Shown here piece by piece: positions 25,619-33,468 of a stretch of 38,318 bases of DNA. Every line of letters starts with the position of its first letter. The first letter of the stretch is position 1. The translations under genes were made by a program, and so were the position numbers. Source of the stretch: JBEAUL01 sp041161475 (GTDB taxonomy: Bacteria; Pseudomonadota; Gammaproteobacteria; UBA6186; Azoamicaceae); assembly GCA_041161475.1 (NCBI GenBank), contig JBEAUL010000081.1:1-38318 (forward strand), in the 5' to 3' direction. The notes beneath the pieces were generated by a model. That model had not been told where the DNA came from, made no database searches, and worked only from the letters and a program-made list of their open reading frames with translations.

Positions 25619-26878
25619 ATGTCTGATTACCAGCATATAAAGATACCAAGTCTGGGCGGAAAAATAACGCGAGATAAAGCGGGTCATCTTCAGGTACCCG
25701 ATCAGCCTATTGTGTTGACCATTGAAGGAGATGGGATTGGTGCTGATATTACGCCTGTGATGATGCAAGTGGTAAACGCTGCGGTTGAACGAGTGTATAA
25801 AGGGAAAAAAGCAATACAGTGGGTCGAAGTGTATGCGGGTGAGAAGGCCACTAAAATATACGGTAAGGATGTTTGGTTACCAGAAGAAACACTGAAGGCC
25901 ATCAAAGAATATCAAGTGGCTATTAAGGGTCCCCTCACCACACCGGTTGGTGGCGGTATTCGCTCTATCAATGTCGCGTTGCGTCAGGCGCTTGATTTAT
26001 ACGTTTGTTTAAGACCGGTTCGGTATTTCAAGGGCACACCAAGCCCGGTTAAACATCCAGAAGCGGTTGACATGGTCATTTTTAGAGAAAACTCTGAGGA
26101 TATTTACGCGGGCATTGAATGGGCGGCAGGAAGCCCAGAAGCCAAAAAAATGATTGCCTTTTTAAAAACAGAAATGGGCGTTAAAAAAATTCGTTTTGAG
26201 GAAGATTGTGGTATTGGGGTCAAGCCTGTGTCTCGTGCAGGCACAGAGCGATTGGTGAGAAAAGCACTGGATTACGTTGTGACGCATGATTTACCCTCTC
26301 TGACCTTGGTACATAAAGGCAATATCATGAAATTTACGGAAGGCGCCTTTAAGCAGTGGGGATATGAGGTGGCAACACGTGAATTTGGTGCCACGATTAA
26401 CGATGGCGTTTGTGCCTTTAAAAACCCACGCACAGGCCGTATGATTCAAGTGAAGGATGTGATTGCAGACGCTTTTTTACAGCAAATTTTATTGCGCCCA
26501 GCGGAATACAGCGTGATAGCAACACTGAATTTAAATGGCGATTATATCTCGGATGCCTTGGCAGCTCAGGTAGGTGGGATTGGTATGGCGCCAGGCGCAA
26601 ATTTATCCGATATCGCTGCGGTATTCGAAGCCACACATGGTACTGCTCCTAAATATACTGGACAAGACAAGGTGAATCCAGGTTCTTTGATTTTGTCCGC
26701 GGTGATGATGTTGCGCCATCTGGGGTGGAATGAGGCTGCTGATGCGATTGAAAAAGGCTTAGAAGCGACCATCAGTGCAAAAACAGTGACCTATGACTTG
26801 GCGCGCCTGATGGCAGGGGCAACGGAGTTAAGTTGTAGCGCTTTTGGTAAAGCGATTGTGAACAATATGGGACGATAA
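25619..26878 (+). CDS. icd: NADP-dependent isocitrate dehydrogenase
   Basis: This TCA-cycle enzyme converts isocitrate to 2-oxoglutarate and CO2, reducing NADP. The 419-residue product follows E. coli Icd closely: GDGIGADI, GGGIRSINVALRQ with S116 (equivalent to the serine phosphorylated by AceK), FRENSEDIYAGIEW, LVHKGNIMKFTEGAF, the metal site NLNGDYISDALAAQVGG, and HGTAPKYTGQDKVNPGS, whose Lys-Tyr marks NADP preference. An upstream in-frame ATG (25556) overlaps the likely promoter; the ATG at 25619 has AAAAGGAA at good spacing and gives the usual N-terminus. The icd, cspD, clpS, clpA order is conserved in many gammaproteobacteria. Confidence 0.97.
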   Translation: MSDYQHIKIPSLGGKITRDKAGHLQVPDQPIVLTIEGDGIGADITPVMMQVVNAAVERVYKGKKAIQWVEVYAGEKATKIYGKDVWLPEETLKAIKEYQVAIKGPLTTPVGGGIRSINVALRQALDLYVCLRPVRYFKGTPSPVKHPEAVDMVIFRENSEDIYAGIEWAAGSPEAKKMIAFLKTEMGVKKIRFEEDCGIGVKPVSRAGTERLVRKALDYVVTHDLPSLTLVHKGNIMKFTEGAFKQWGYEVATREFGATINDGVCAFKNPRTGRMIQVKDVIADAFLQQILLRPAEYSVIATLNLNGDYISDALAAQVGGIGMAPGANLSDIAAVFEATHGTAPKYTGQDKVNPGSLILSAVMMLRHLGWNEAADAIEKGLEATISAKTVTYDLARLMAGATELSCSAFGKAIVNNMGR

Positions 26879-26888
26879 AAATAGACAA

Positions 26889-26919
26889 CCCCCTCGCCTA
26901 TGTTGCTGTGGAGAGGGGG
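26889..26919. terminator. bidirectional terminator between icd and cspD
   Basis: CCCCCTC (26889-26895) pairs with GAGGGGG (26913-26919) around a 17-nt loop. On plus it is followed by the T-rich GTATTTATCC; on minus by TTGTCTATTTTTAT. It lies just 10 nt after the icd stop and 13 nt from the cspD stop, where a shared terminator is expected. Confidence 0.65.
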
Positions 26920-26931
26920 GTATTTATCCTG

Positions 26932-27156
26932 TTATCTGTGCGTTACTTCATCTTCGTAAGCGCGAATATTCGCCGCGTGTAAGCCTTTAGGGCCCTGCTG
27001 TACTTCGAAGATAACCGGTTGTCCTGCTTTTAAGCTTTTATAGCCTTCCATTCGAATTGCAGAGAAATGTACAAAAATATCGTCTCCGCCTTCCTCAGGG
27101 CAGACAAAACCGAAGCCTTTTTGGTTGTTAAACCATTTGACGGTGCCAGATGCCAT
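26932..27156 (-). CDS. cspD: cold-shock-domain protein, CspD-like
   Basis: A 74-residue single cold-shock domain with the two RNA-binding motifs KGFGFV (RNP1) and DIFVHF (RNP2). The C-terminal GQPVIFEVQQGPKGLHAANI and the FVCPEEGGDDIF loop resemble CspD more than CspA. CspD in E. coli binds single-stranded DNA and inhibits replication in stationary phase. Its position, divergent from clpS-clpA and convergent with icd, is the usual cspD locus, which supports the name. AAGGA lies 9 nt before the ATG. Confidence 0.9.
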   Translation of the reverse strand: MASGTVKWFNNQKGFGFVCPEEGGDDIFVHFSAIRMEGYKSLKAGQPVIFEVQQGPKGLHAANIRAYEDEVTHR

Positions 27157-27301
27157 AATACAAAATCCTTTTTAACAAATACAAAGTCAAGAGCCATTTC
27201 CGTGTCTCTTCAAATAAATACTAGCAAACAGGGTATAAGAAAGGCAATAGGCCAGTTTTTTTGGCAAGCACTCTAAAAAAACTTTGGCTAATATCATTAA
27301 T

Positions 27302-27622
27302 ATGAGCGACAAAAAACGGTATTATCCTGTTACAGAAATAGCGGTCAAGCCGGTTAGGTTGGCGTCCAAACCCCCACGCCGATACAGCGTGTATTTGTTA
27401 AACGACGATTACACGCCGATGAGCTTCGTGGTGGAAGTCCTTCAACAATTCTTTAATTTTGACCAGTATGCAGCCAATCACTTAATGATGCAAGTGCATC
27501 AATACGGAAAAGCTGTTTGTGGTGTTTTTACCAATGATATTGCAGAGACGAAAGTGATACAAGTAAACAGCTATGCAAGGGTCAATCAATATCCATTACT
27601 CTGTAATATGGAAGAAAACTGA
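27302..27622 (+). CDS. clpS: ClpAP adaptor protein ClpS
   Basis: ClpS hands N-degron substrates to ClpA. The 106-residue protein has the family core YSVYLLNDDYTPMSFVVEVLQ, in which NDDYTPM forms the N-terminal-residue binding pocket, then the helix with AANHLMMQVHQYGKAVCGVF and the C-terminal ETK element. The extra N-terminal segment is the flexible part that enters the ClpA pore. The ATG at 27302 is preferred over an in-frame TTG at 27284; neither has a clear Shine-Dalgarno, which is unusual beside clpA's strong one. clpA follows after 28 nt. Confidence 0.95.
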   Translation: MSDKKRYYPVTEIAVKPVRLASKPPRRYSVYLLNDDYTPMSFVVEVLQQFFNFDQYAANHLMMQVHQYGKAVCGVFTNDIAETKVIQVNSYARVNQYPLLCNMEEN

Positions 27623-27650
27623 CTCTTAAACCGTTGAGGGAGATTGATTC

Positions 27651-29933
27651 ATGTTGGGTAAAGATTTAGAGCTGACTTTAAATCTGGCGTTTAAAGAAGC
27701 CAGGGAAAAACGTCACGAATTCTTAACTGTTGAACACCTGTTGTTGGCATTACTAGATAATGCCTCAGCGGTTGCCATTATGCAAGCTTGTGGTGCCAAT
27801 TGTGAGAATTTAAGACAAGAGCTTATCGCATTTGTTGATGAAACTACGCCACTGATTGCTGTAAACGACACACATCGAGAAACGCAACCTACGTTGGGTT
27901 TTCAGCGCGTGTTGCAACGAGCCGTATTTCACGTACAATCCGCAGGAAAAGAAGAGGTATCCGGTGGTAACGTCTTAGCTGCGCTGTTTAGCGAACAAGA
28001 CAGCCAGGCAGTCTATTTTTTGAAAAAAGAAGGTATTACGCGGTTAGACGTTATTAACTATATGGCGCATGGCATTATTAAAGGTGAAGACCATTACGAG
28101 CCAGAGCAACCCATGATGCAAGAGGAGATGTCCCAAGAAACCACCAATAAAAGCCCCCTCGAAAGCTATACCATCAATTTAAATCAACAAGCCAGGGCAG
28201 GGCGTATCGATCCATTGATTGGCAGAGAAGATGAAGTAGAGCGCACCATTCAAATTTTATGCCGTAGACGTAAAAACAATCCATTGTTTGTTGGAGAAGC
28301 CGGTGTTGGAAAAACTGCCATTGCAGAAGGATTAGCGAAGCGTATTATCGAAGGAGATGTACCAGAAGCCATCAAAAAATATACCATTTATTCATTGGAT
28401 TTAGGTTCCCTATTAGCAGGTACAAAGTACCGAGGTGATTTTGAAAAACGATTAAAAGCCTTGTTACATCAACTAAAGCGTGAGCCTGGAGCGGTATTGT
28501 TTATCGATGAAATTCATACCATTATTGGTGCTGGTGCAGCCTCAGGGGGGGTGATGGATGCTTCTAATCTGATCAAACCCCTATTGTCTTCAGGAGATCT
28601 AAAATGTATTGGGTCAACAACGTTTCATGAATACCGGGGTATTTTTGAAAAAGACAGGGCCTTGGTAAGACGTTTTCAAAAAATTGATGTGGGTGAGCCA
28701 ACAGTAGAACAAACCATCATGATTTTAAAAGGGCTCAGAGATCGATTAGAGAAGCATCATGAAGTGAAATACGCGACTTCCGCCATTCGCGCCGCTGCTG
28801 AAATGGCCGAGCGTTATATCTCAGAACGATTTTTACCGGATAAAGCCATTGATGTCTTAGACGAGGCTGGTGCCTATCAACGTTTGGTTCACCCAAATAA
28901 GCGTAAAAAAATTATTAATGTGTCAGATATTGAACGGGTTGTTTCTAAAATTGCCCGTGTACCACAAAAATCCGTGTCAGCATCGGATAAAAGTTTATTA
29001 AAAAATCTGGAACGTGATTTAAAACTGGTTATTTTTGGTCAAGATGAATCCATTAAAATGTTGGCTGATGCAGTTAAAATTGGTCGTTCTGGGTTGTCCG
29101 ATCCAGGAAAACCCATTGGTAGTTTTTTATTTTCTGGTCCTACGGGGGTGGGTAAAACAGAAGTAACGCGTCAGCTGGCCATTTTGATGGGCGTTGAGTT
29201 ATTGCGTTTTGACATGTCAGAATATATGGAAGCCCATACGGTGTCTCGTTTAATTGGTGCACCACCTGGGTATGTGGGATTTGATCATGGGGGGTTACTG
29301 ACCGATGCGGTGAGTAAACACCCCCACTGTGTTTTACTGCTCGATGAAATTGAAAAAGCCCATCCCGATGTATATAACTTGTTGCTTCAGGTTATGGATC
29401 ACGGTACGCTCACAGACAACAATGGCCGAAAAACCGATTTTCGCCATGTTATTTTAGTCATGACAACAAATGCAGGGGCGCAAGAAGTACAGAGGGCCTC
29501 TATGGGGTTTTCTGAACAAGATCACACCCATGATGCAACACAAGCGATCAATCGTCGATTTTCCCCAGAATTTAGAAATCGATTGGATGCTTTGGTACAG
29601 TTCAAACCGCTGAATGCAGAAGCAATTGGTTTAATTGTTGAAAAGCAATTGTCAGAATTGCAGGCACGTTTATCGGAAAAAAATGTGGTGATGGAAGTCA
29701 CTCCAGAGGCGCGTAGTTGGTTAGCTGAAAATGGGTTTGATAAGTATATGGGCGCCAGGCCCATGAATCGTCTGATAAAAGAAAGGATTAAAAAGCCTTT
29801 AGCCAACGCTTTGTTGTTCGATAAATTATCCAATATCGGTGGGCGAGTCGAAATTGCGGTAGAATCGGGTGATTTGCAGTTAAACATCGTTGTTGCTGAT
29901 ACTACCAAAGTATTGAGCGAAAAAGAAGCATAA
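27651..29933 (+). CDS. clpA: ATP-dependent unfoldase ClpA
   Basis: ClpA is the two-ring AAA+ unfoldase partner of ClpP. The N-domain (residues 1-145, LTLNLAFKEAREKRHEF onward, the ClpS docking site) is followed by two ATPase modules: Walker A at 215-222 (GEAGVGKT) with Walker B LFIDEIH, and at 496-503 (GPTGVGKT) with LLLDEIEKAHPD. KYRGDFEKRLK and GYVGFDHGG are the pore loops of D1 and D2. The length (760 aa) matches E. coli (758). There is no long middle coiled coil, which excludes ClpB. GAGGGAGA precedes the ATG. Confidence 0.97.
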   Translation: MLGKDLELTLNLAFKEAREKRHEFLTVEHLLLALLDNASAVAIMQACGANCENLRQELIAFVDETTPLIAVNDTHRETQPTLGFQRVLQRAVFHVQSAGKEEVSGGNVLAALFSEQDSQAVYFLKKEGITRLDVINYMAHGIIKGEDHYEPEQPMMQEEMSQETTNKSPLESYTINLNQQARAGRIDPLIGREDEVERTIQILCRRRKNNPLFVGEAGVGKTAIAEGLAKRIIEGDVPEAIKKYTIYSLDLGSLLAGTKYRGDFEKRLKALLHQLKREPGAVLFIDEIHTIIGAGAASGGVMDASNLIKPLLSSGDLKCIGSTTFHEYRGIFEKDRALVRRFQKIDVGEPTVEQTIMILKGLRDRLEKHHEVKYATSAIRAAAEMAERYISERFLPDKAIDVLDEAGAYQRLVHPNKRKKIINVSDIERVVSKIARVPQKSVSASDKSLLKNLERDLKLVIFGQDESIKMLADAVKIGRSGLSDPGKPIGSFLFSGPTGVGKTEVTRQLAILMGVELLRFDMSEYMEAHTVSRLIGAPPGYVGFDHGGLLTDAVSKHPHCVLLLDEIEKAHPDVYNLLLQVMDHGTLTDNNGRKTDFRHVILVMTTNAGAQEVQRASMGFSEQDHTHDATQAINRRFSPEFRNRLDALVQFKPLNAEAIGLIVEKQLSELQARLSEKNVVMEVTPEARSWLAENGFDKYMGARPMNRLIKERIKKPLANALLFDKLSNIGGRVEIAVESGDLQLNIVVADTTKVLSEKEA

Positions 29934-29956
29934 CTCAATGATGCCTCAAGGCTAGA

Positions 29957-29979
29957 ACCCAAAAGACTTTCTTTTGGGT
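29957..29979 (+). terminator. perfect hairpin after clpA
   Basis: ACCCAAAAGA and TCTTTTGGGT form a perfect 10-bp stem with a CTT loop 24 nt after the clpA stop. There is no T-run after it, so it may protect the 3' end or need Rho. A possible -10 for trxB (TATAGT, 29992-29997) follows at once. Confidence 0.5.
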
Positions 29980-30037
29980 GGCTATCCAAGGTATAGTATC
30001 CTTCAATTTTATGGCTTATTGTTGAGGGGGCATTCTT

Positions 30038-31000
30038 GTGTCAGAAGAAACGGTCAAACACTGTCGCTTATTGATTTTGGGATCTGGGCCTGCGGGTTAT
30101 ACCGCTGCAATTTATGCAGCAAGGGCAAATTTAGCGCCTGTTTTGGTAACGGGCTTAGAAAAAGGCGGGCAATTAACCACAACCACAGATGTAGACAATT
30201 GGCCAGGCGATGTCGAAGGGTTACAAGGCCCTGCTTTAATGGATCGCATGGAAGCGCATGCCAGACGCTTCGATACCGAAGTGATTTTTGATTACATTAA
30301 ATCGGTTGATTTGAGTGAACGCCCCTTCCGTTTGCTGGGTGATTCTCAAAAGACTTATCTGGCCGATGCCTTGATTATCGCAACAGGCGCCTCTGCTAAG
30401 TATTTAGGGTTGCCCTCAGAATCTGCGTATATGGGGAAAGGCGTTTCTGCCTGCGCAACTTGTGATGGTTTTTTTTACAAGGGTAAACCCGTTGCCGTGA
30501 TTGGTGGCGGAAATACTGCGGTCGAAGAGGCTCTATATCTTGCTAATATTGCCTCAAAAGTCACTCTGGTACACAGAAGAGACACCTTTCGATCAGAGAA
30601 AATTTTAGTTAAAAAATTGATGCAAAAAGTGGAATCGGGTCATATTCAGTTGGTTTTAAATGCCGTTGTTGAAGAAATTGTTGGTAATGAATCGGGTGTA
30701 ACCCATGTTCGTGTAAAACACAACGACAATGTTGGTACACAGGAGATTCCTGTGCAGGGTGTGTTTATTGCGATAGGTCACACGCCAAATACACAGCTGT
30801 TCGAGGGCAAGCTGGATATGCATAATGGCTATCTGCAGGTAAAGGGGGGCGCATTGGGTAATGTGACGCAAACCAGTATCCCTGGTGTTTTTGCCGCTGG
30901 AGATGTGGCTGACTCAGTGTACCGTCAGGCGGTTACCTCTGCTGGTACTGGCTGTATGGCAGCCTTGGATGCCGAAAAATACCTAGATACTTTGAAATAA
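30038..31000 (+). CDS. trxB: thioredoxin reductase
   Basis: TrxB reduces thioredoxin with NADPH through FAD and a redox disulfide. FAD binding is shown by LGSGPAGYTAAIYAARA near the N-terminus and GVFAAGDVAD near the C-terminus; the NADPH site is GGGNTAVEEALYLA and HRRDTFRSEKI; the redox pair C139-ATC-C142 sits in SACATCDGFF. Length (320 aa) is normal. It starts with GTG; GAGGGGG lies about 10 nt upstream. In Pseudomonas trxB also sits between the clpA/infA group and ftsK. Confidence 0.97.
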   Translation: MSEETVKHCRLLILGSGPAGYTAAIYAARANLAPVLVTGLEKGGQLTTTTDVDNWPGDVEGLQGPALMDRMEAHARRFDTEVIFDYIKSVDLSERPFRLLGDSQKTYLADALIIATGASAKYLGLPSESAYMGKGVSACATCDGFFYKGKPVAVIGGGNTAVEEALYLANIASKVTLVHRRDTFRSEKILVKKLMQKVESGHIQLVLNAVVEEIVGNESGVTHVRVKHNDNVGTQEIPVQGVFIAIGHTPNTQLFEGKLDMHNGYLQVKGGALGNVTQTSIPGVFAAGDVADSVYRQAVTSAGTGCMAALDAEKYLDTLK

Positions 31001-31081
31001 GTGCCGCAGTTTGTTATCATCGCAGTGGCCCTTACTCTTTGGGGGGGTCTGTAACTCACGTGTATAAGCAAAGGTTAATTC

Positions 31082-31355
31082 ATGGCAAAAGAAGAAGCAA
31101 TTGAAATGGAAGGGGTCGTTATTGAAAACCTCCCAAATACCCATTTTAGAGTAAAGTTAGATAATGAACATATCGTGTTGGCCCATTTCTGGGCGCATGC
31201 GAAAAAATTATATTCGTATACTGATGGGCGATCGAGTAACGGTTCAACTCACGCCTTACGATCTAACCAAAGGTCGCATTATCTTTAGAAATAAAGACAA
31301 TAATAAAAGAAATACAGCTGTTGATTCAGAAAATACTGAGGAAAAACCTACCTAG
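31082..31355 (+). pseudogene. infA: translation initiation factor IF-1 with a broken reading frame
   Basis: The first 35 codons (MAKEEAIEMEGVVIENLPN to VLAH) match IF-1 perfectly in style and position. After H35 (CAT, 31184-31186) the frame no longer encodes IF-1; the rest (ISGRMRKNYIRIL, MGDRVTVQLTPYDLTKGRI) is found one frame over (+1) and runs to the TAG at 31353-31355. Compared with the conserved AHISG, the DNA reads as if two bases (an AT of CATATT) were lost at about 31184-31190. IF-1, an OB-fold protein that binds the ribosomal A site, is essential in E. coli, so a sequencing or assembly error is likely; a true mutation with a second gene copy, or recoding, are alternatives. The tail after FRNK is some 20 residues longer than usual. 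Confidence 0.85.
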
Positions 31356-31395
31356 TCATAGGCCTGGTCGACCTACCGCTATACTCCCAAACTCA

Positions 31396-31422
31396 AGCGG
31401 GTAACATTGCGATTTATCCGCT
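31396..31422 (+). terminator. hairpin between infA and the GGDEF-EAL gene
   Basis: AGCGGGTAA (31396-31404) and TTATCCGCT (31414-31422) form a 9-bp stem including one G-U pair, with a 9-nt loop. No T-run follows. It could slow or end transcripts from infA; no known riboswitch consensus was recognised here. Confidence 0.35.
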
Positions 31423-31481
31423 CAACCATTAGAGCCATTTGGCCGAATAGTTGATAGTAAGCGTTTATCATAAGGGTTTGG

Positions 31482-33404
31482 GTGTTCATGCTTCTAAAAA
31501 AAATAGACATTTGTAGCATTATGCTCAAAATAGTGGCCATTGTGTTTGTCGTAAACACAGTCACTGGGGCCCTGATTGAGCTACTCCCTGTGGTCCCTCA
31601 GTTTGTTTCGGTGCTACTCGATTCTTGTCTTATTACTCTGTTCACCACACCGTTTATCGCAGTATTTGTGATTCGTCCTTACGTCAATGCGCAAGCAGCC
31701 AGCGAAGAGCGTTATGTATTGGCAATTAAAGCAGCAAATACCGGATTATGGGATTGGGATATAGTGAATGATAGGTTATTTTTTTCAGATCAATTTTTAT
31801 CCACGCTTGGCATTGAAAGCGCTGACTTAACAACACTAGAAGCCTGGGTTAAACGCATCTATCCAGAAGACCGATTGCATTTCAAACAGGAGTTAGAGCA
31901 ATCTATTCGTGCAAAGCGTAACGGTGCATTTCAATGTGAGTATCGTATTCAGCATGCCAAAGATCATTATGTATGGGTCTTAAATCGTTGGCTGTGTATC
32001 AAAGAAGACGAAGAGACGGTGCGCGTGATTGGGGCACAAACCGATTTAACTGCAGTTAAAAAAATTCAAGAGAAATGGGAATATGAATCGTCTTACGATA
32101 GTTTAACCCATTTACCGAATCGTCGCGTCATGCTAGAAAAGATTGAAGAGGCCATGCATCAACAGTATATTGGTGAAATTAAAGGGTTTATTTTTTTATA
32201 TATAGATCTAGATAATTTTAAACGGATTAACGATTCTGTTGGTCATTTTTCAGGCGATGAATTGTTGGTAAAAATAGCCGATCGCTTGAAAAAAATTGTC
32301 AGACCAAAAGACCTGATTGCCCGTTTAGGAGGGGATGAATTTGGGGTGATATTGCACAATATTCAAACCAATCAAGAAGCCCAATTTGTTGTTGAACGCT
32401 TAATCAAAAGCGTGTCAGAAACCTTGATTGTTTCGGGATATACGGTGATGCCTTCCTTGAGTGTGGGGGTATTACCTGTTTCTCAAGAGAGCGGTCACGT
32501 ATCGGCCGAAGAGGTATTGCGAGACGCAGATTTAGCCCTGAATTATGCAAAAGCTTCAGGAAAAGGGCGTGTTGCTTTCTTTTCTCCAGAAATGCGACGC
32601 GACATTGTGAAAGAATTTGAAATCAGCCATTCTTTGAAAAAAGCAATCGAGAATCATGAATTCAGCTTATTCTACCAACCTATCGTTGATACCCAAACCC
32701 TTAAAATAAAAGGGTTTGAAGCATTAATTCGGTGGATTAGCCCCGAGAAAGGAATTGTTTACCCAGATAGCTTTATCCCTATTGCAGAAGAAAGTGATTT
32801 GATTTTTGAATTGGGTCGATTCTGTATTCGGCAGGCTTGTGAATCCCTAAAAAAATGGACAGCCTTGTATCCTAAAGAGCGCCATTTATTTGTCACCATC
32901 AATTTATCAGGGAAACAAATTACAGATCCTTTTTTGGTGTATGAATTAAAACAATGTGTTCAAGCGTATAAAATAAACCCAGCCTCTATTCATATTGAAC
33001 TGACAGAACATGTTTTAATTTCTAATCAAACGGAGGCGAAAAAAATTATTGAACAGTTAAAAGATTTTGGGGCTAAACTATCAATAGATGATTTTGGAAC
33101 AGGGTATTCCTCACTCAATACATTGGGACAATTTCCCTTTGATATTTTAAAGATAGACCGATCTTTTATTAAAGATATTACGACAAATGATAAAAACAAA
33201 GAAATGGTATCCATGGTTATTGCCTTGGGTAAAGCCATTGGGTTTTATGTTGTGATTGAGGGTGTAGAAACCATGGAGCAGTACAAGGTCATTAAACAGT
33301 TAAATCCAGCTTACTTACAAGGTTACTTATTTAGTCAGCCACTGCCTGCTGATCTGGTTGAAGAAAGACTTAGTAAGGGATTTAACCCACAGCAATGGCT
33401 GTAA
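31482..33404 (+). CDS. membrane-bound PAS-GGDEF-EAL cyclic-di-GMP protein
   Basis: The 640-residue protein has two N-terminal membrane helices (about residues 10-35 and 38-68), a PAS/PAC sensor (about 75-195; WDWDIVNDRLFFSDQ, FQCEYRI, DLTAVKK), a GGDEF domain (about 200-365) and a C-terminal EAL domain (about 385-630). The cyclase motif GGDEF (283-287) is intact, with an I-site RPKD exactly five residues before it, expected to give product inhibition. The phosphodiesterase domain keeps E413-A-L, ELTEH, DDFGTGYSS (from 536) and IEGVET, so both activities are possible. The start is GTG 31482 (AAGGG 5 nt before) or ATG 31488. It sits between infA and ftsK, where Pseudomonas has other genes. Confidence 0.92.
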   Translation: MFMLLKKIDICSIMLKIVAIVFVVNTVTGALIELLPVVPQFVSVLLDSCLITLFTTPFIAVFVIRPYVNAQAASEERYVLAIKAANTGLWDWDIVNDRLFFSDQFLSTLGIESADLTTLEAWVKRIYPEDRLHFKQELEQSIRAKRNGAFQCEYRIQHAKDHYVWVLNRWLCIKEDEETVRVIGAQTDLTAVKKIQEKWEYESSYDSLTHLPNRRVMLEKIEEAMHQQYIGEIKGFIFLYIDLDNFKRINDSVGHFSGDELLVKIADRLKKIVRPKDLIARLGGDEFGVILHNIQTNQEAQFVVERLIKSVSETLIVSGYTVMPSLSVGVLPVSQESGHVSAEEVLRDADLALNYAKASGKGRVAFFSPEMRRDIVKEFEISHSLKKAIENHEFSLFYQPIVDTQTLKIKGFEALIRWISPEKGIVYPDSFIPIAEESDLIFELGRFCIRQACESLKKWTALYPKERHLFVTINLSGKQITDPFLVYELKQCVQAYKINPASIHIELTEHVLISNQTEAKKIIEQLKDFGAKLSIDDFGTGYSSLNTLGQFPFDILKIDRSFIKDITTNDKNKEMVSMVIALGKAIGFYVVIEGVETMEQYKVIKQLNPAYLQGYLFSQPLPADLVEERLSKGFNPQQWL

Positions 33405-33468
33405 GATGGAGAATTCATGAGACTTTTGTTACACTAATGTTTCAAAGGAAAAGTGCATTGGATCGCCT

